Assembly: GCF_900475285.1 (NCBI RefSeq)
Contig: NZ_LS483370.1
Coordinates: 1,130,001 to 1,194,000, forward strand
Direction: 5' to 3'
Length of the DNA stretch: 64,000 nucleotides
Source of the DNA: Pseudomonas taetrolens
GTDB lineage: Bacteria; Pseudomonadota; Gammaproteobacteria; Pseudomonadales; Pseudomonadaceae
In this document: one piece after another, positions 46,394 through 56,253 of the stretch
Layout of the letters: each line of letters starts with the position of its first letter
How positions within the stretch are numbered: the stretch's first letter is position 1
Position numbers and translations under genes: made by a program
The notes under the pieces: model-generated
Told to the model about the DNA's origin: nothing
Databases searched by the model: none
What the model saw: only the letters and a program-made list of their open reading frames with translations

Positions 46394-47451
46394 TAGTGCG
46401 CCTTGAGGTTTTGCAGCTCAACTTGTGGAGCGCCTTCGGCGGCCGTGGCGATCTGGCCGATGACCCATGGCTGCTCGCCGGCTTCACGCAGTACGTTCAG
46501 CGCGGTTTCAACGTCGGCCTGAGCCACGCAGATCACCATGCCAACGCCGCAGTTCAGCACACGGTGCATTTCGGTTTCAGCCACGTTGCCTTTTTCTTGC
46601 AGCCAGTCGAAGACTGCAGGGCGCTGCCAGCTGGCCACGTCAACCACGGCCTGTGCGCCTTTAGGCAGCACGCGCGGGATGTTGTCGAGCAGGCCGCCAC
46701 CGGTGATGTGGGCCATGGCTTTGACAACGCCGGTCTCTTTGATCAGCTTGAGCAACGGCTTGACGTAGATACGGGTCGGCGCCATCAGCAGATCGGTCAG
46801 CGGCTTGCCGTCGAGGTCGATGTTCTCGATGTCGGCACCGGAGACTTCGATGATCTTGCGGATCAGCGAGTAGCCGTTGGAGTGCGGGCCGGAAGACGGC
46901 AGGGCGAGCAGGGCGTCGCCGGCTGCAACCTTGGAGCCGTCGATGATTTCGGACTTTTCAACCACGCCGACGCAGAAGCCGGCCAGGTCGTAGTCTTCGC
47001 CTTCGTACATGCCAGGCATCTCGGCTGTTTCGCCGCCTACCAGCGAGCAGCCGGACAGTTCGCAGCCAGCGCCGATACCGGTGACCACTTGGGTCGCGGT
47101 TTCTACGTTGAGCTTGCCGGTGGCATAGTAGTCGAGGAAGAACAGTGGCTCGGCGCCGCACACGATCAGGTCGTTAACACACATGGCGACGAGGTCGATG
47201 CCGATGCTGTCGTGTTTGTTCAGGTTCAGAGCCAGGCGCAGTTTGGTGCCTACACCGTCGGTGCCGGATACCAGGACAGGCTGCTTGTAACCAGCCGGAA
47301 TTTCGCAGAGGGCGCCAAAACCGCCGAGGCCGCCCATCACTTCCGGGCGTGCAGTGCGCTTGGCCACGCTCTTGATGCGTTCGACCAATGCTTCACCGGC
47401 GTCGATGTCTACACCGGCGTCTTTGTAGCTCAGGGAAGGTTGCTTGCTCAT
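46393..47451 (-). CDS. purM: Phosphoribosylformylglycinamidine cyclo-ligase PurM
   Basis: 352 residues from ATG 47451. ATP-dependent closure of the imidazole ring (AIR synthetase). Conserved parts: [22 protein letters not shown] (N-terminal), [15 protein letters not shown] (about 60), [13 protein letters not shown] (about 137) and [17 protein letters not shown] (about 245). Frame open 20 codons upstream without support. The 5' region of the purM-purN-DUF3108 unit is the 380-nt gap to DUF2066, which diverges. Confidence 0.97.
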   Translation of the reverse strand: MSKQPSLSYKDAGVDIDAGEALVERIKSVAKRTARPEVMGGLGGFGALCEIPAGYKQPVLVSGTDGVGTKLRLALNLNKHDSIGIDLVAMCVNDLIVCGAEPLFFLDYYATGKLNVETATQVVTGIGAGCELSGCSLVGGETAEMPGMYEGEDYDLAGFCVGVVEKSEIIDGSKVAAGDALLALPSSGPHSNGYSLIRKIIEVSGADIENIDLDGKPLTDLLMAPTRIYVKPLLKLIKETGVVKAMAHITGGGLLDNIPRVLPKGAQAVVDVASWQRPAVFDWLQEKGNVAETEMHRVLNCGVGMVICVAQADVETALNVLREAGEQPWVIGQIATAAEGAPQVELQNLKAH

Positions 47452-47832
47452 AATCCAGGCCTTTAGGGGGGATTCGGGGGTATCGACCGAGTTCAGGGGG
47501 CCCGCTGGCAAATGCTCATTGAGTGAAACAGAGCATTTGCAGAGTGCCCGGCCATAGCCGGTCTGCGAAGGCGCGCGATTTTATCAGGCTTGTGAGGCAG
47601 CGGCCATCCTCGGGCCGACGGGCAGGGTTATATCCGGTGAAAAAAACCTTATTTAGTCGTGCTAGGGTCTGCATGTGGGCCTGTATAAGGTATAGCGGTT
47701 CACTTTTGAATTTTTATGACTGAATGAAAACTGCGCGACGGGTATGAATGATTTGGCCTGGGTCCTGTCAGAACCTCTGCTCGCCTGCTTTTATGAAGTC
47801 TTTCAAGGCTTTTTTGTTATCGGGAATCTTTC
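47452..47832. other. Divergent intergenic region purM / DUF2066 gene
   Basis: About 380 nt holding the promoters of both sides. It is partly AT-rich near 47640-47730. The only possible coding unit I see is the short frame at 47744-47842 that runs into the DUF2066 start. No named regulatory site is clear. Confidence 0.5.
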
Positions 47833-47842
47833 ATGCGTTTGA
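47744..47842 (+). CDS. Possible short leader ORF overlapping the DUF2066 start
   Basis: 32 codons (MNDLAWVLSEPLLACF...), stop inside the first codons of the DUF2066 gene, so translation could be coupled. The ribosome site is weak and no conservation evidence is available from sequence alone; may be chance. Confidence 0.2.
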   Translation: MNDLAWVLSEPLLACFYEVFQGFFVIGNLSCV

Positions 47843-48867
47843 GTCAATTGTTAGCGGTGGGCTGCTTATCCTTTTTCAGTCTGGCGAGCCACGCCGAAAT
47901 CCTGACGGGCCTGTATCAGGTTAACGAACCGGTCACCGGTCAAGCGCCTGAAGAGCGCGCCCAGGCAACGCAAAAGGCGTTGGAAACACTGGTGCTGCGT
48001 CTCACCGGCGATACCAAGGCCATCCAGCGTCCCGCACTCGAAGCGATTCGCAAGGATCCACAGCAAATCATCAGCCAATACGGTTATGACGCCGGTCCAC
48101 CGCAAAGCTTGCGCGTGGACTTTGACCCGGTAAGCACTGACCGGGCCTTGTCGCAGGCGGGCCTGTCGTTGTGGGGCAGCAATCGGCCAGCGCTGCTGGG
48201 CTGGTGGTTGAGCGATTCTGTAGAAGGGTCGAGCCTGGTAGGCGATGGCCAATCCGCAGCGGAGCCCTTGCGGCGCGCGGCGCAACATCGCGGGTTGCCG
48301 CTGCGCTTGCCATTGGCAGACTTGAGTGAACAACTGGTCGGCACGGCCGAGAACCTTGAGGGCAGTGACCCCGCACCGTTGAAAGAGGCCTCCGAACGTT
48401 ACGGTGCGGATGTCCTGTTGGCGGTCCATGCCCGTGAAGAAGAGGGGCAGTGGAGTGCCCAATGGCGCTTGTGGGTGGACAGCCAGCAAGAGCAAGGCAG
48501 CGCCCAGGCGCCGGATCAAGCCGCTCTGGCTGATGCTGTGATGCTGGCCGTAAGCGAGCGACTGGCTCCGCGTTATGCGGTCAAGCCCGGGGTTTCAACC
48601 GAACAGTTGCTTGAGGTTCAGGGCATGACACTGGAACGTTATGCCCAGTTGGGGCGTTTGCTGGAGCCATTTGGCGGGCAGCTTAAGCGTGTCGACGGTG
48701 ATCGCATTGTGTATCAGGTGAATGGCAGCAGCGAACAGTTGCGTTCGCAGTTGGGCCTGGCTCACTTGCAGGAGGTGCCCGCAGGTGAGGCGCCTTCCGG
48801 CCCCGTGGTTGGGCAGGCGCCCGGCGTCGTTGCAGCACCGGCCCCGCAATTGCGGTTTCGCTGGTAG
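47833..48867 (+). CDS. DUF2066 secreted protein
   Basis: 344 residues with a signal peptide (LLAVGCLSFFSLASHA, cut near 22). The body (ITGLYQVNEPVTGQAPEERAQATQKALETLVLRLTG-like start, spread over 23-60) is the DUF2066 pattern; the C-terminus ends with a proline/alanine-rich stretch. Periplasmic; the function is unknown. The neighbour AI-2E permease gene begins 34 nt later and hda is next but one, the order I recall for P. aeruginosa. Confidence 0.88.
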   Translation: MRLSQLLAVGCLSFFSLASHAEILTGLYQVNEPVTGQAPEERAQATQKALETLVLRLTGDTKAIQRPALEAIRKDPQQIISQYGYDAGPPQSLRVDFDPVSTDRALSQAGLSLWGSNRPALLGWWLSDSVEGSSLVGDGQSAAEPLRRAAQHRGLPLRLPLADLSEQLVGTAENLEGSDPAPLKEASERYGADVLLAVHAREEEGQWSAQWRLWVDSQQEQGSAQAPDQAALADAVMLAVSERLAPRYAVKPGVSTEQLLEVQGMTLERYAQLGRLLEPFGGQLKRVDGDRIVYQVNGSSEQLRSQLGLAHLQEVPAGEAPSGPVVGQAPGVVAAPAPQLRFRW

Positions 48868-48901
48868 GTTTTTCTTTTCTATATAAAGGATGGGATGGTT
48901 C

Positions 48902-49972
48902 ATGGCAGATTCGCGACGATGGGTTTGGTGGGGCGTGGCATTGGGTGCATGCCTGTTTGTGTATTTTTTGCATCCGATTCTCACGCCTTTCCTGATCGCA
49001 ATCGTTCTGGCCTATATGTTCGACCCGGTGGTTGACCGTCTGGAAAGGTTCGGCTTTTCAAGAACCTGGGGGGTGATCACGGTTTTTGCGCTGTTCATCG
49101 TCATCCTGATGACGTTACTGCTGGTACTGGTACCCATGCTGGCCAAGCAGTTGCTGAAGCTTTATGAGCTGGCACCGCAAATACTGGACTGGTTGCAACA
49201 CTCGGCGATGCCATGGGTGCAGGCCAAGCTGGGTCTGAGCGATGGTTTCTGGAAGTTCGACAAGATAAAGGCCGCCATTACCGAGCACATGGGGCAAACC
49301 ACCGACATCGTCGGGGTGGTGTTGTCGCAGGCGACGGCCTCAAGCCTGGCGCTGATCGGGTTTTTGGCCAACCTGGTTCTGATTCCGGTCGTTGCGTTCT
49401 ACCTGCTGCGTGACTGGGACATCATGATGGCCAAGATTCGCAGCCTGTTGCCGCGTGAGCGTGAAGAGCAGATCGTGTCACTGGCAAAAGAATGCCATGA
49501 CGTGCTGGGAGCCTTCGTTCGCGGCCAGCTGCTGGTGATGCTGGCGTTGGGGGTGATCTATTCGGCGGGGCTGATGCTGCTGGGGCTTGAACTTGGGTTG
49601 TTGATTGGATTGATGGCCGGGCTCGCAGCGATCGTACCGTACATGGGGTTCATCATCGGGATTGGCGCTGCCTTGACCGCCGGGCTGTTCCAGTTCGGGG
49701 GTGATCTGTATCCGATGATTGGCATCGTGGCGGTGTTTATGGTCGGGCAGGCGCTGGAAGGCATGGTACTGACGCCGTTGTTGGTAGGCGATCGAATCGG
49801 GCTGCACCCGGTAGCGGTTATTTTTGCGATTCTGGCGGGTGGCGAACTGTTCGGGTTCACCGGTGTGTTGCTGGCGTTGCCGGTAGCGGCGGTGATCATG
49901 GTGCTGGTGCGCCACGTTCATGATTTGTACAAGGACTCGCAAGTCTACAAAGGTGAAGAGCCCGAATTGTAA
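48902..49972 (+). CDS. AI-2E family membrane permease (PerM/YdgG-type)
   Basis: 356 residues with about seven to eight membrane helices, in the AI-2 exporter/PerM superfamily. Helix 1 (WWGVALGACLFVYFLHPILTPFLIAIVLAYMF) is typical, as are the C-terminal FIIGIGAALTAGLFQFGGD and GELFGFTGVLLALPVAAVIMV. The family name implies autoinducer-2 export, but other members move sodium/protons; the substrate here is unknown. I chose ATG 48902; ATG 48890 is only directly after the AAAGG. Confidence 0.87.
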   Translation: MADSRRWVWWGVALGACLFVYFLHPILTPFLIAIVLAYMFDPVVDRLERFGFSRTWGVITVFALFIVILMTLLLVLVPMLAKQLLKLYELAPQILDWLQHSAMPWVQAKLGLSDGFWKFDKIKAAITEHMGQTTDIVGVVLSQATASSLALIGFLANLVLIPVVAFYLLRDWDIMMAKIRSLLPREREEQIVSLAKECHDVLGAFVRGQLLVMLALGVIYSAGLMLLGLELGLLIGLMAGLAAIVPYMGFIIGIGAALTAGLFQFGGDLYPMIGIVAVFMVGQALEGMVLTPLLVGDRIGLHPVAVIFAILAGGELFGFTGVLLALPVAAVIMVLVRHVHDLYKDSQVYKGEEPEL

Positions 49973-50197
49973 GGATGGGCTTGTGTCGAGTGTGAGCGGC
50001 TGCCGGGTCAGGATCTTCGTCCGACCCGGTCAGCTTCAAGAGAATGAACCGGCGCACGAGCCAAATAAGGCCGCCAATTAATGCAAACCTTTGATTTTGC
50101 TCGTGGTCTGTTACATTGTGCGCCCAGCTACACGGGTATAAACTTTTAAAACTTCAGATAGAGGCCACTAACAGTTCATTTGAACTGTTCAGTCAGC

Positions 50198-50902
50198 ATG
50201 AAACCGATTCAGCTGCCCCTAGGTGTGCGTCTGCGTGATGACGCTACCTTCATAAATTACTATCCAGGCGCCAATGCCGCTGCACTCGGCTACGTCGAGC
50301 GTCTGTGCGAAGCCGATGCCGGCTGGACAGAAAGCCTGATCTACCTCTGGGGCAAGCAGGGGGTCGGGCGCACGCACTTGCTACAGGCTGCGTGCCTGCG
50401 TTTTGAGCAGATGGGCGAGCCGGCTGTTTATTTACCGCTGGCTGAGCTACTGGATCGCGGCATCGAAATTCTCGACAACCTTGAGCAGTACGAACTGGTC
50501 TGTCTGGATGATCTTCAGGCGGTGGCAGGGCGTGCGGATTGGGAAGAGGCGCTGTTCCATCTGTTCAATCGCCTGCGTGACAGCGGTCGTCGACTGTTGA
50601 TCGCCGCTTCGGCTTCGCCCCGTGAATTGCCGATCAAGTTGGCCGACCTCAAGTCCCGCCTGACCCTGGCGCTGATTTTCCAGATGCGCCCCTTGTCAGA
50701 CGAAGACAAACTGCGGGCTTTGCAGTTGCGCGCATCCCGTCGCGGCCTGCACCTGACCGACGAGGTCGGGCATTTCATACTTACGCGCGGAACCCGCAGC
50801 ATGAGCGCGTTGTTCGAGTTGCTCGAGCGTCTCGATCAGGCGTCTTTGCAAGCGCAGCGCAAGCTGACCATCCCCTTCCTGAAAGAAACCCTCGGCTGGT
50901 AA
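50198..50902 (+). CDS. hda: DnaA-homologue Hda (DnaA regulatory inactivator)
   Basis: 234 residues, AAA+ ATPase part of DnaA without the DNA-binding domain. N-terminal clamp-binding motif MKPIQLPLGVRL, Walker A-like GKQGVGRTHLLQAA (about 50-63), Walker B LVCLDDLQAV (about 97-106) and sensor regions (LADLKSRL). Hda with the loaded beta clamp stimulates ATP hydrolysis on DnaA and prevents over-initiation. The canonical GK-S/T of Walker A is GR-T here, as in Hda, where the residue is often changed. Confidence 0.92.
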   Translation: MKPIQLPLGVRLRDDATFINYYPGANAAALGYVERLCEADAGWTESLIYLWGKQGVGRTHLLQAACLRFEQMGEPAVYLPLAELLDRGIEILDNLEQYELVCLDDLQAVAGRADWEEALFHLFNRLRDSGRRLLIAASASPRELPIKLADLKSRLTLALIFQMRPLSDEDKLRALQLRASRRGLHLTDEVGHFILTRGTRSMSALFELLERLDQASLQAQRKLTIPFLKETLGW

Positions 50903-51109
50903 GGCGGCTGTTCACTGGTGCCGGCAATTTTCAGGCGCCAGAAAACCCGCGCTTCAGAGGGCTGCGCGCGCAGCTTTCAGTGTCAGGGGTGTAAGCCCTT
51001 AGATGTCGGGATGAAACCACCAAGTCACATTTAGATCGATTGAATTTGCAAATGAGGATCATAGAGGGCATAGTCGCGACAATTATTCCTACAAGCCACG
51101 GTCGTGCCC

Positions 51110-51733
51110 ATGCTAAATCGCTTCGCACCCCTCGTGCCCCTCGCACTCGTTACCCTGTTGTTTGGCTGCGCTGCACACACTCCAGTGTCCCAGCATGTCA
51201 CTGAATCTCAGGTGCAAAAGTCGACTCCATCCCAAGCTTCCGCTCTTTATCAGGAAGAACTGGCGACTGAAAAAGAGTTGGCTCAATTCTCCGAAAACAG
51301 CAAACCTTACGCGCTGCCAGCCTTGGCTGACAGTATTCTTGAGCGCGGCATGTCCTTGATCGGCACCCGTTACCGTTATGGCGGCACCTCCGAGTCGGGT
51401 TTCGATTGCAGCGGGTTTATCGGTTATCTGTTTCGCGAGGAAGCCGGCATGAAATTGCCGCGATCCACTCGGGAAATGATCAATGTTGACGCACCGCTCG
51501 TCGCACGAAATAACCTCAAGCCGGGTGATTTGCTGTTCTTCAGCACCAACGGTCGTGGTCGTGTCAGTCATGCCGGGATTTACCTGGGCGATGACCAGTT
51601 CATTCACTCCAGCAGCCGTCGCAGCGGGGGTGTACGAATTGACAAGTTGGGTGACAGCTACTGGAGCAAGACCTTTATGGAGGCCAAACGGGCCTTGGCG
51701 ATGGCACCTACAAGCGTAGTTGCCCGCAAGTAA
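51110..51733 (+). CDS. NlpC/P60 (C40) lipoprotein peptidase, copy 1
   Basis: 207 residues. Lipobox LLFGC (Cys about 20) anchors it to a membrane. C40 peptidase domain: FDCSGFIGYLF (catalytic Cys about 101), VSHAGIYLGDDQFIHSSS (catalytic His about 151-165), typical of murein endopeptidases that cut D-Glu-mDAP links. A longer variable N-terminal region (about 20-75) precedes the domain. Followed by a paralogue at 51878. Confidence 0.9.
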   Translation: MLNRFAPLVPLALVTLLFGCAAHTPVSQHVTESQVQKSTPSQASALYQEELATEKELAQFSENSKPYALPALADSILERGMSLIGTRYRYGGTSESGFDCSGFIGYLFREEAGMKLPRSTREMINVDAPLVARNNLKPGDLLFFSTNGRGRVSHAGIYLGDDQFIHSSSRRSGGVRIDKLGDSYWSKTFMEAKRALAMAPTSVVARK

Positions 51734-51877
51734 AGTTAAAGTCTTACTTGAAGTTTGCTCTCTAAGGGCTAGAATTCAGTCGCATTCTTAAATTCTTGAA
51801 ACCGTGCAGATCCCCTCTGCGCGGTTTCAGGGTTCGCGGCCCATGTTGCCGTATCCAGAATCAGGAACATTCTGTTT

Positions 51878-52417
51878 ATGTCGACCATGGCCCGAGTCGC
51901 TCTTCTTACCTTAGCAGCACTGCTCAGTGCTTGCGCAAGCCATACCCCTCCGACGCCAGTGGCCCAAAAGCCCCGGGTGTATGCGCCGCCCTCAGAACAG
52001 TTCTCGCCCGTTGCCGCCGACGTATTGTTTCGTGCCTTGGGTCTGGTCGGCACACCTTATCGCTGGGGCGGCAATACTCCGGATTCAGGTTTCGATTGCA
52101 GTGGTTTGATCAAGTACGTCTACAACGACGCGGCGGGTATTTCGTTGCCGCGCTCGACACGTGAAATGATTGTGATGAGTGCGCCGAATGTCGGCAAAGA
52201 CAAGCTGCAAACTGGCGATCTGCTGTTCTTTGCCACCAGCGGCGGCTCGCAGGTCAGTCATGCCGGTATCTATGTCGGTGAAGGCCGCTTCGTGCATGCA
52301 CCCGCTACGGGCGGCACGGTCAAGCTGGACAGTCTGTCCAAAGCCTATTGGCAAAAAGCCTATCTCAACGCCAAACGCGTACTGCCGAACGAGCAGCATC
52401 TGGCACGTTTGCCGTAA
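51878..52417 (+). CDS. NlpC/P60 (C40) lipoprotein peptidase, copy 2
   Basis: 179 residues. Lipobox LLSAC (Cys about 19). C40 domain with FDCSGLIKYVY (Cys about 74) and VSHAGIYVGEGRFVHAPA (His about 128-140). Highly similar in organisation to the preceding gene and probably arisen by tandem duplication; the N-terminal linker is shorter. Its RBS AGGAA is about 10 nt from the ATG. Likely involved in peptidoglycan turnover. Confidence 0.9.
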   Translation: MSTMARVALLTLAALLSACASHTPPTPVAQKPRVYAPPSEQFSPVAADVLFRALGLVGTPYRWGGNTPDSGFDCSGLIKYVYNDAAGISLPRSTREMIVMSAPNVGKDKLQTGDLLFFATSGGSQVSHAGIYVGEGRFVHAPATGGTVKLDSLSKAYWQKAYLNAKRVLPNEQHLARLP

Positions 52418-52428
52418 CATCGAACCTC

Positions 52429-52490
52429 TGTAGCCGCTGAGGAGCGAAGCGAGGCGGCGATCAGTGTCGCAGCCTGCGGCAGCGGCTACA
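52429..52490. repeat. REP inverted element
   Basis: TGTAGCCGCTGA at the left and CAGCGGCTACA at the right flank a 35-bp centre, including CTGCGGCAGCGGCTAC. It lies between converging genes (NlpC copy 2 and the sugar dehydrogenase), typical for REP. Confidence 0.75.
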
Positions 52491-52501
52491 GGGTTACAGT
52501 T

Positions 52502-53809
52502 TCATTGTGCCGACACCCGCCAAATTTTGTTGCCTACATCATCGGCTACCAGCAAGTCACCCTGTTTATCTATCACTACGCCAACCGGGCGGCCCATGGC
52601 TTTTTTATCCGTATTGAGGAAGCCGGTCAGCACGTCTACCGGCATGCCTGTGGGTTTGCCGTCTGCAAAGGGCACGAAAATCACTTTGTAGCCACTGTGC
52701 GGCTTGCGGTTCCAGGAGCCGTGCTGGCCTACAAATGCGCCCTCGGTAAGGTTGGGCAGTGTGCTGCCTTCAGCGAAGCTCAGGCCCAAAGAAGCCGTGT
52801 GCGGGCCGAGGGCGTAATCCGGTGCTATGGCTTTGGCCACCAGTGCCGGATTTTGCGGCTCGACCCGAACGTCGACGTGCTGCCCGTAATAGCTGTAAGG
52901 CCAACCATAGAAGCCACCGTCTTGCACTGAGGTGATGTAGTCAGGAACCAGGTCACTGCCGATTTCGTCGCGTTCGTTGACAGCGGTCCAGAGCTTGCCG
53001 GACGTTGGCTCCCAAGCCATGCCGTTAGGATTGCGCAAGCCGGAGGCAAAAATACGGTGGCTGCCGGTGGCCGGGTCAACTTCCCAGATGGCGGCGCGAC
53101 CCTCTTCTTGATCCATGCCGTTTTCGCCCACGTTGCTGTTCGAACCGACGGTCACATACAGCTTTTTACCATCCGGGCTTGCAATGACGTTTTTGGTCCA
53201 GTGGTGGTTAAGTGGGCCGCCCGGTAAATCCACCACTTTGGTGGGTTGGGTGTTGAGGATGTTATCGCCAGCCTGGTAGTGAAAGCGCAGCAACTTGTCG
53301 GCATCCGCCACGTACAGGTCATTGCCGACCAGGGTCATGCCGAAGGGGGAGTGCAAATTCTGGATAAACACGCTACGGGTTTCCGCAATGCCATCGTGGT
53401 CAGCATCTCGTAACAGCGTGATGCGATTCGCACTGGGTACGCCAGCCCCGGCCCGGCCCATGACCTTTTCCATGACCCAGCCACGAATGCCCTTGCTGTC
53501 GTCCGGCTTGGGCGGGGCATTGGTTTCGGCGACCAGTACATCACCGTTGGGCAGTACATAGAGCCAACGGGGGTGGTCAAGGTCTTCGGCGAATGCTGCC
53601 ACTTTAGTCCCGGGAGCGGCTATGGGTGTGGCTCCGGGCGCCCAGCCAACAGCAGGCGCGATATTGACGGTGGGTATCAGCGTCTTGTTGGGTTCGGGCA
53701 GTTTCGGCGAAGGTCCAGTGCCGTCGCTCACTTGCAAGGTCGAGGTTTCACCGCAGGCGGCCAATCCTGCCGCAAGTGCGATGACAACAGCGTGCTGGCA
53801 CTTGAACAT
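52502..53809 (-). CDS. PQQ-dependent sugar/sorbosone dehydrogenase-like lipoprotein
   Basis: 435 residues from ATG 53809 (GGAG 7 nt upstream). Lipobox LAAGLAAC (Cys near 18). Beta-propeller of the soluble glucose/sorbosone dehydrogenase family: [81 protein letters not shown] and [11 protein letters not shown]. These bind PQQ in the periplasm. The actual sugar is unknown. Transcribed away from the cobalamin riboswitch; no obvious link to cob. Confidence 0.88.
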   Translation of the reverse strand: MFKCQHAVVIALAAGLAACGETSTLQVSDGTGPSPKLPEPNKTLIPTVNIAPAVGWAPGATPIAAPGTKVAAFAEDLDHPRWLYVLPNGDVLVAETNAPPKPDDSKGIRGWVMEKVMGRAGAGVPSANRITLLRDADHDGIAETRSVFIQNLHSPFGMTLVGNDLYVADADKLLRFHYQAGDNILNTQPTKVVDLPGGPLNHHWTKNVIASPDGKKLYVTVGSNSNVGENGMDQEEGRAAIWEVDPATGSHRIFASGLRNPNGMAWEPTSGKLWTAVNERDEIGSDLVPDYITSVQDGGFYGWPYSYYGQHVDVRVEPQNPALVAKAIAPDYALGPHTASLGLSFAEGSTLPNLTEGAFVGQHGSWNRKPHSGYKVIFVPFADGKPTGMPVDVLTGFLNTDKKAMGRPVGVVIDKQGDLLVADDVGNKIWRVSAQ

Positions 53810-53953
53810 GTGAATCTCCATAAGGTCCGGGCGGGTTAATCTATAGAGAAGCATAGCGCCTCAAAGGTTCAGGTTTGTGTGCGTATTCAGGCGTATTGCA
53901 GCGCACCTTTAATTGACGCTCCACCCCCAACCCTCTAACCTTTGCCGCTTGTT

Positions 53954-54245
53954 TCAGGTGCTCTGTGGCAAACGGTCGACAGAGTGAAACAGGGAAGCCG
54001 GTGAGGACGTGTTGGAGCGGTTCAAACGTCACGATCCCGGCGCTGCCCCCGCAACGGTAAATGAGTCAATGCCACGCCAGGGTCTGCCGCTATTTCATTG
54101 ACACGCATTACGCGTCGCAATGGCCTGGCCAGCTCCGGACGCCACTGTGTCTTGTACATGGGAAGGCGCGTGTCAGGTGCTGTCCCTGGGGATGGTCCGC
54201 TCATGAGCCCGGAGACCGGCCTGATCCATCCAGCACACTCGCGGC
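53954..54245 (+). ncRNA. Cobalamin (AdoCbl) riboswitch
   Basis: The stretch holds the typical elements: GGAAGCCGGTGAGGA-like P3/P4 entrance with CGCTGCCCCCGCAACGG (about 54040-54056) and the B12 box AGCCCGGAGACCGGCC (54216-54231). It lies directly in front of cobO and most probably turns the cob operon off when cobalamin is abundant. Borders approximate; about 290 nt is a little longer than average, caused by an extended P-loop region. Confidence 0.92.
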
Positions 54246-54317
54246 GGGCGATGGTGTGTCGTTGTTGAATTCCCCCCGCCTCCCGTTTGCTTAATTCAGC
54301 CCCAACGGAGAGCTGCC

Positions 54318-54929
54318 ATGAACGAATCCCCCGAACGCGACGAACGTCACCAGGCGCGCATGCTGCGCAAAAAAGCCGTCATGGATGAGCGCATTGCCAG
54401 CTCGCCGAACGAGTGCGGGCTGCTGCTGGTGTTGACCGGCAATGGCAAAGGCAAAAGCAGCTCGGCATTTGGCATGTTGGCCCGGGCCATGGGCCACGGT
54501 ATGCAGTGTGGTGTGGTGCAGTTCATCAAGGGGCGCAACAGCACCGGTGAAGAGCTGTTCTTTCGCCGTTTCCCGGAGCAGGTGCGCTATCACGTGATGG
54601 GCGAAGGTTTTACCTGGGAAACCCAGGACCGTCAGCGTGACATCGCGGCTGCCGAAGCGGCCTGGGAAGTGTCCCGCGAGATGCTGCGTGACCCCGCCAT
54701 CGGCCTGTTGGTACTGGATGAGCTGAACATCGCCCTCAAGCATGGCTATCTCGACCTTGAGCAGGTGCTGGCTGACCTGCAGGCCCGTCCGCCGATGCAG
54801 CATGTGCTGGTCACCGGGCGCGGCGCCAAACCCGAATTGATTGATCTGGCTGATACCGTGACTGAAATGGGTGTGATCAAGCATGCCTTCCAGGCCGGTA
54901 TCAAAGCTCAGAAAGGCATCGAACTGTGA
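54318..54929 (+). CDS. cobO: Cob(I)yrinic acid a,c-diamide adenosyltransferase CobO (BtuR/CobA)
   Basis: 203 residues. P-loop TGNGKGKSSSAFGM (about 39-52), with LDELNIALKHGYLDLEQVL (about 134-152) and VTGRGAKPELIDLADTVTEM at the end. Adds the adenosyl group to cobalt. First gene after the riboswitch; ATG 54318 follows GGAG about 8 nt upstream. The next gene, cobB, starts 10 nt after the stop. Confidence 0.95.
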   Translation: MNESPERDERHQARMLRKKAVMDERIASSPNECGLLLVLTGNGKGKSSSAFGMLARAMGHGMQCGVVQFIKGRNSTGEELFFRRFPEQVRYHVMGEGFTWETQDRQRDIAAAEAAWEVSREMLRDPAIGLLVLDELNIALKHGYLDLEQVLADLQARPPMQHVLVTGRGAKPELIDLADTVTEMGVIKHAFQAGIKAQKGIEL

Positions 54930-54939
54930 GTGTTTCAGC

Positions 54940-56253
54940 ATGAGAGAGTCGCGTCATTGCCCGGCGGTATTGATTGCCGCACCGGCTTCCGGTCAGGGCA
55001 AGACCACTGTTACAGCCGCCTTGGCCCGATTGCACCGCAATCAGGGGCGCAAGGTGCGGGTGTTTAAATGTGGCCCGGATTTTCTCGACCCCATGATCCT
55101 GGAGCGCGCCAGTGGTGCGCCGGTGTATCAGGTGGATTTGTGGATGGTGGGTGCCGATGAAAGTCGCCGCTTGCTATGGGAAGCTGCCGCAGAGGCGGAC
55201 CTGATCCTGATTGAAGGTGTGATGGGCTTGTTTGATGGCACACCCTCCAGCGCCGACCTGGCGCGGCATTTCGGGGTTCCGGTACTGGGCGTCATTGATG
55301 GCACCGCCATGGCCCAGACGTTCGGCGCGCTGGCATTGGGCCTGGCGCGCTATCAGCCGGACCTGCCGTTTGCCGGAGTACTGGCCAATCGGGTGGGAAC
55401 CGTACGCCATGCGCAGTTGCTGGAAGGCAGCCTGACCGAAGGCTTGCGCTGGTACGGCGCGCTGTCCCGCGAAACCGGGATTGAGCTGCCGAGCCGGCAT
55501 CTGGGGCTGGTCCAGGCCAGTGAGCTGAATGACCTTGATGCCCGTCTCGACGCGGCAGCCAATGCACTGGCCAGCACCTGCGAGGTAGCGCTGCCGCCTG
55601 CGGTCGAGTTTGCAGCCCCTGAACCGGTGGTGGTCGAGCCATTGCTGGCCGGCGTGCGCATTGCCGTGGCTCGCGATGAGGCCTTTGCCTTCACCTACGG
55701 TGCGAGTCTGGCGTTGTTGCGGGAAATGGGCGCTGAGCTGGTATTTTTCTCACCGATTCGCGACACGCAGTTGCCAGAAGCTGACAGCCTGTATTTGCCC
55801 GGCGGTTATCCCGAACTGCATCACGTTGAGCTGTCACGCAACCGCTCGATGCTGGCCGCGATTCGTGCACACCATGACGCCGGCAAGCCCTTGCTGGCCG
55901 AGTGCGGTGGCATGCTGTATCTGCTGGATGCCCTGACCGATACCGACGGCCAGCGTGCCGAGCTGGTCGGGCTGCTGGCGGGCGAAGCAACGATGCAAAA
56001 GCGTCTGGCCGCGTTGGCCTTGCAGGCCGTGGAAATGCCTGAAGGGCTGTTGCGCGGTCATACCTATCATCATTCGCTGACCAATACGGAGTTGCAACCC
56101 ATCGCCCGCGGACTTAGTCCCAACGGTGGGCGTGGGGCCGAAGCGGTCTATCGCGAAGGTCGAATGACGGCTTCTTATGTGCATTTTTACTTTCCGTCCA
56201 ACCCCCAGGCCATTGCTGCGCTGTTCGCACCCTGCGCCGTGAAGGTGCCATGA
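54940..56253 (+). CDS. cobB: Cobyrinate a,c-diamide synthase CobB
   Basis: 437 residues. Amidates the a and c side chains of (hydrogeno)byrinic acid with glutamine and ATP. N-terminal P-loop APASGQGKTTVTAAL (about 13-27) and C-terminal glutaminase with LLAECGGMLYL (nucleophile Cys about 325) and HTYHHS. ATG 54940 was chosen at the conserved beginning; the upstream frame overlaps cobO. Overlaps bluB by 4 nt (ATGA). Confidence 0.94.
   Translation: MRESRHCPAVLIAAPASGQGKTTVTAALARLHRNQGRKVRVFKCGPDFLDPMILERASGAPVYQVDLWMVGADESRRLLWEAAAEADLILIEGVMGLFDGTPSSADLARHFGVPVLGVIDGTAMAQTFGALALGLARYQPDLPFAGVLANRVGTVRHAQLLEGSLTEGLRWYGALSRETGIELPSRHLGLVQASELNDLDARLDAAANALASTCEVALPPAVEFAAPEPVVVEPLLAGVRIAVARDEAFAFTYGASLALLREMGAELVFFSPIRDTQLPEADSLYLPGGYPELHHVELSRNRSMLAAIRAHHDAGKPLLAECGGMLYLLDALTDTDGQRAELVGLLAGEATMQKRLAALALQAVEMPEGLLRGHTYHHSLTNTELQPIARGLSPNGGRGAEAVYREGRMTASYVHFYFPSNPQAIAALFAPCAVKVP

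Noticed and set aside
46396..47466. 356-codon open frame opposite purM
   Set aside because: It is the exact antisense of the well-conserved purM gene; high GC coding on one strand opens frames on the other. No ribosome site or family resemblance.
47523..47723. 66-codon frame in the purM/DUF2066 gap
   Set aside because: No ribosome site, Arg/Ser-rich composition of a chance frame.
54061..54294. 77-codon frame within the riboswitch region
   Set aside because: Lies inside the conserved cobalamin riboswitch; no protein family resemblance and codons follow the RNA structure.
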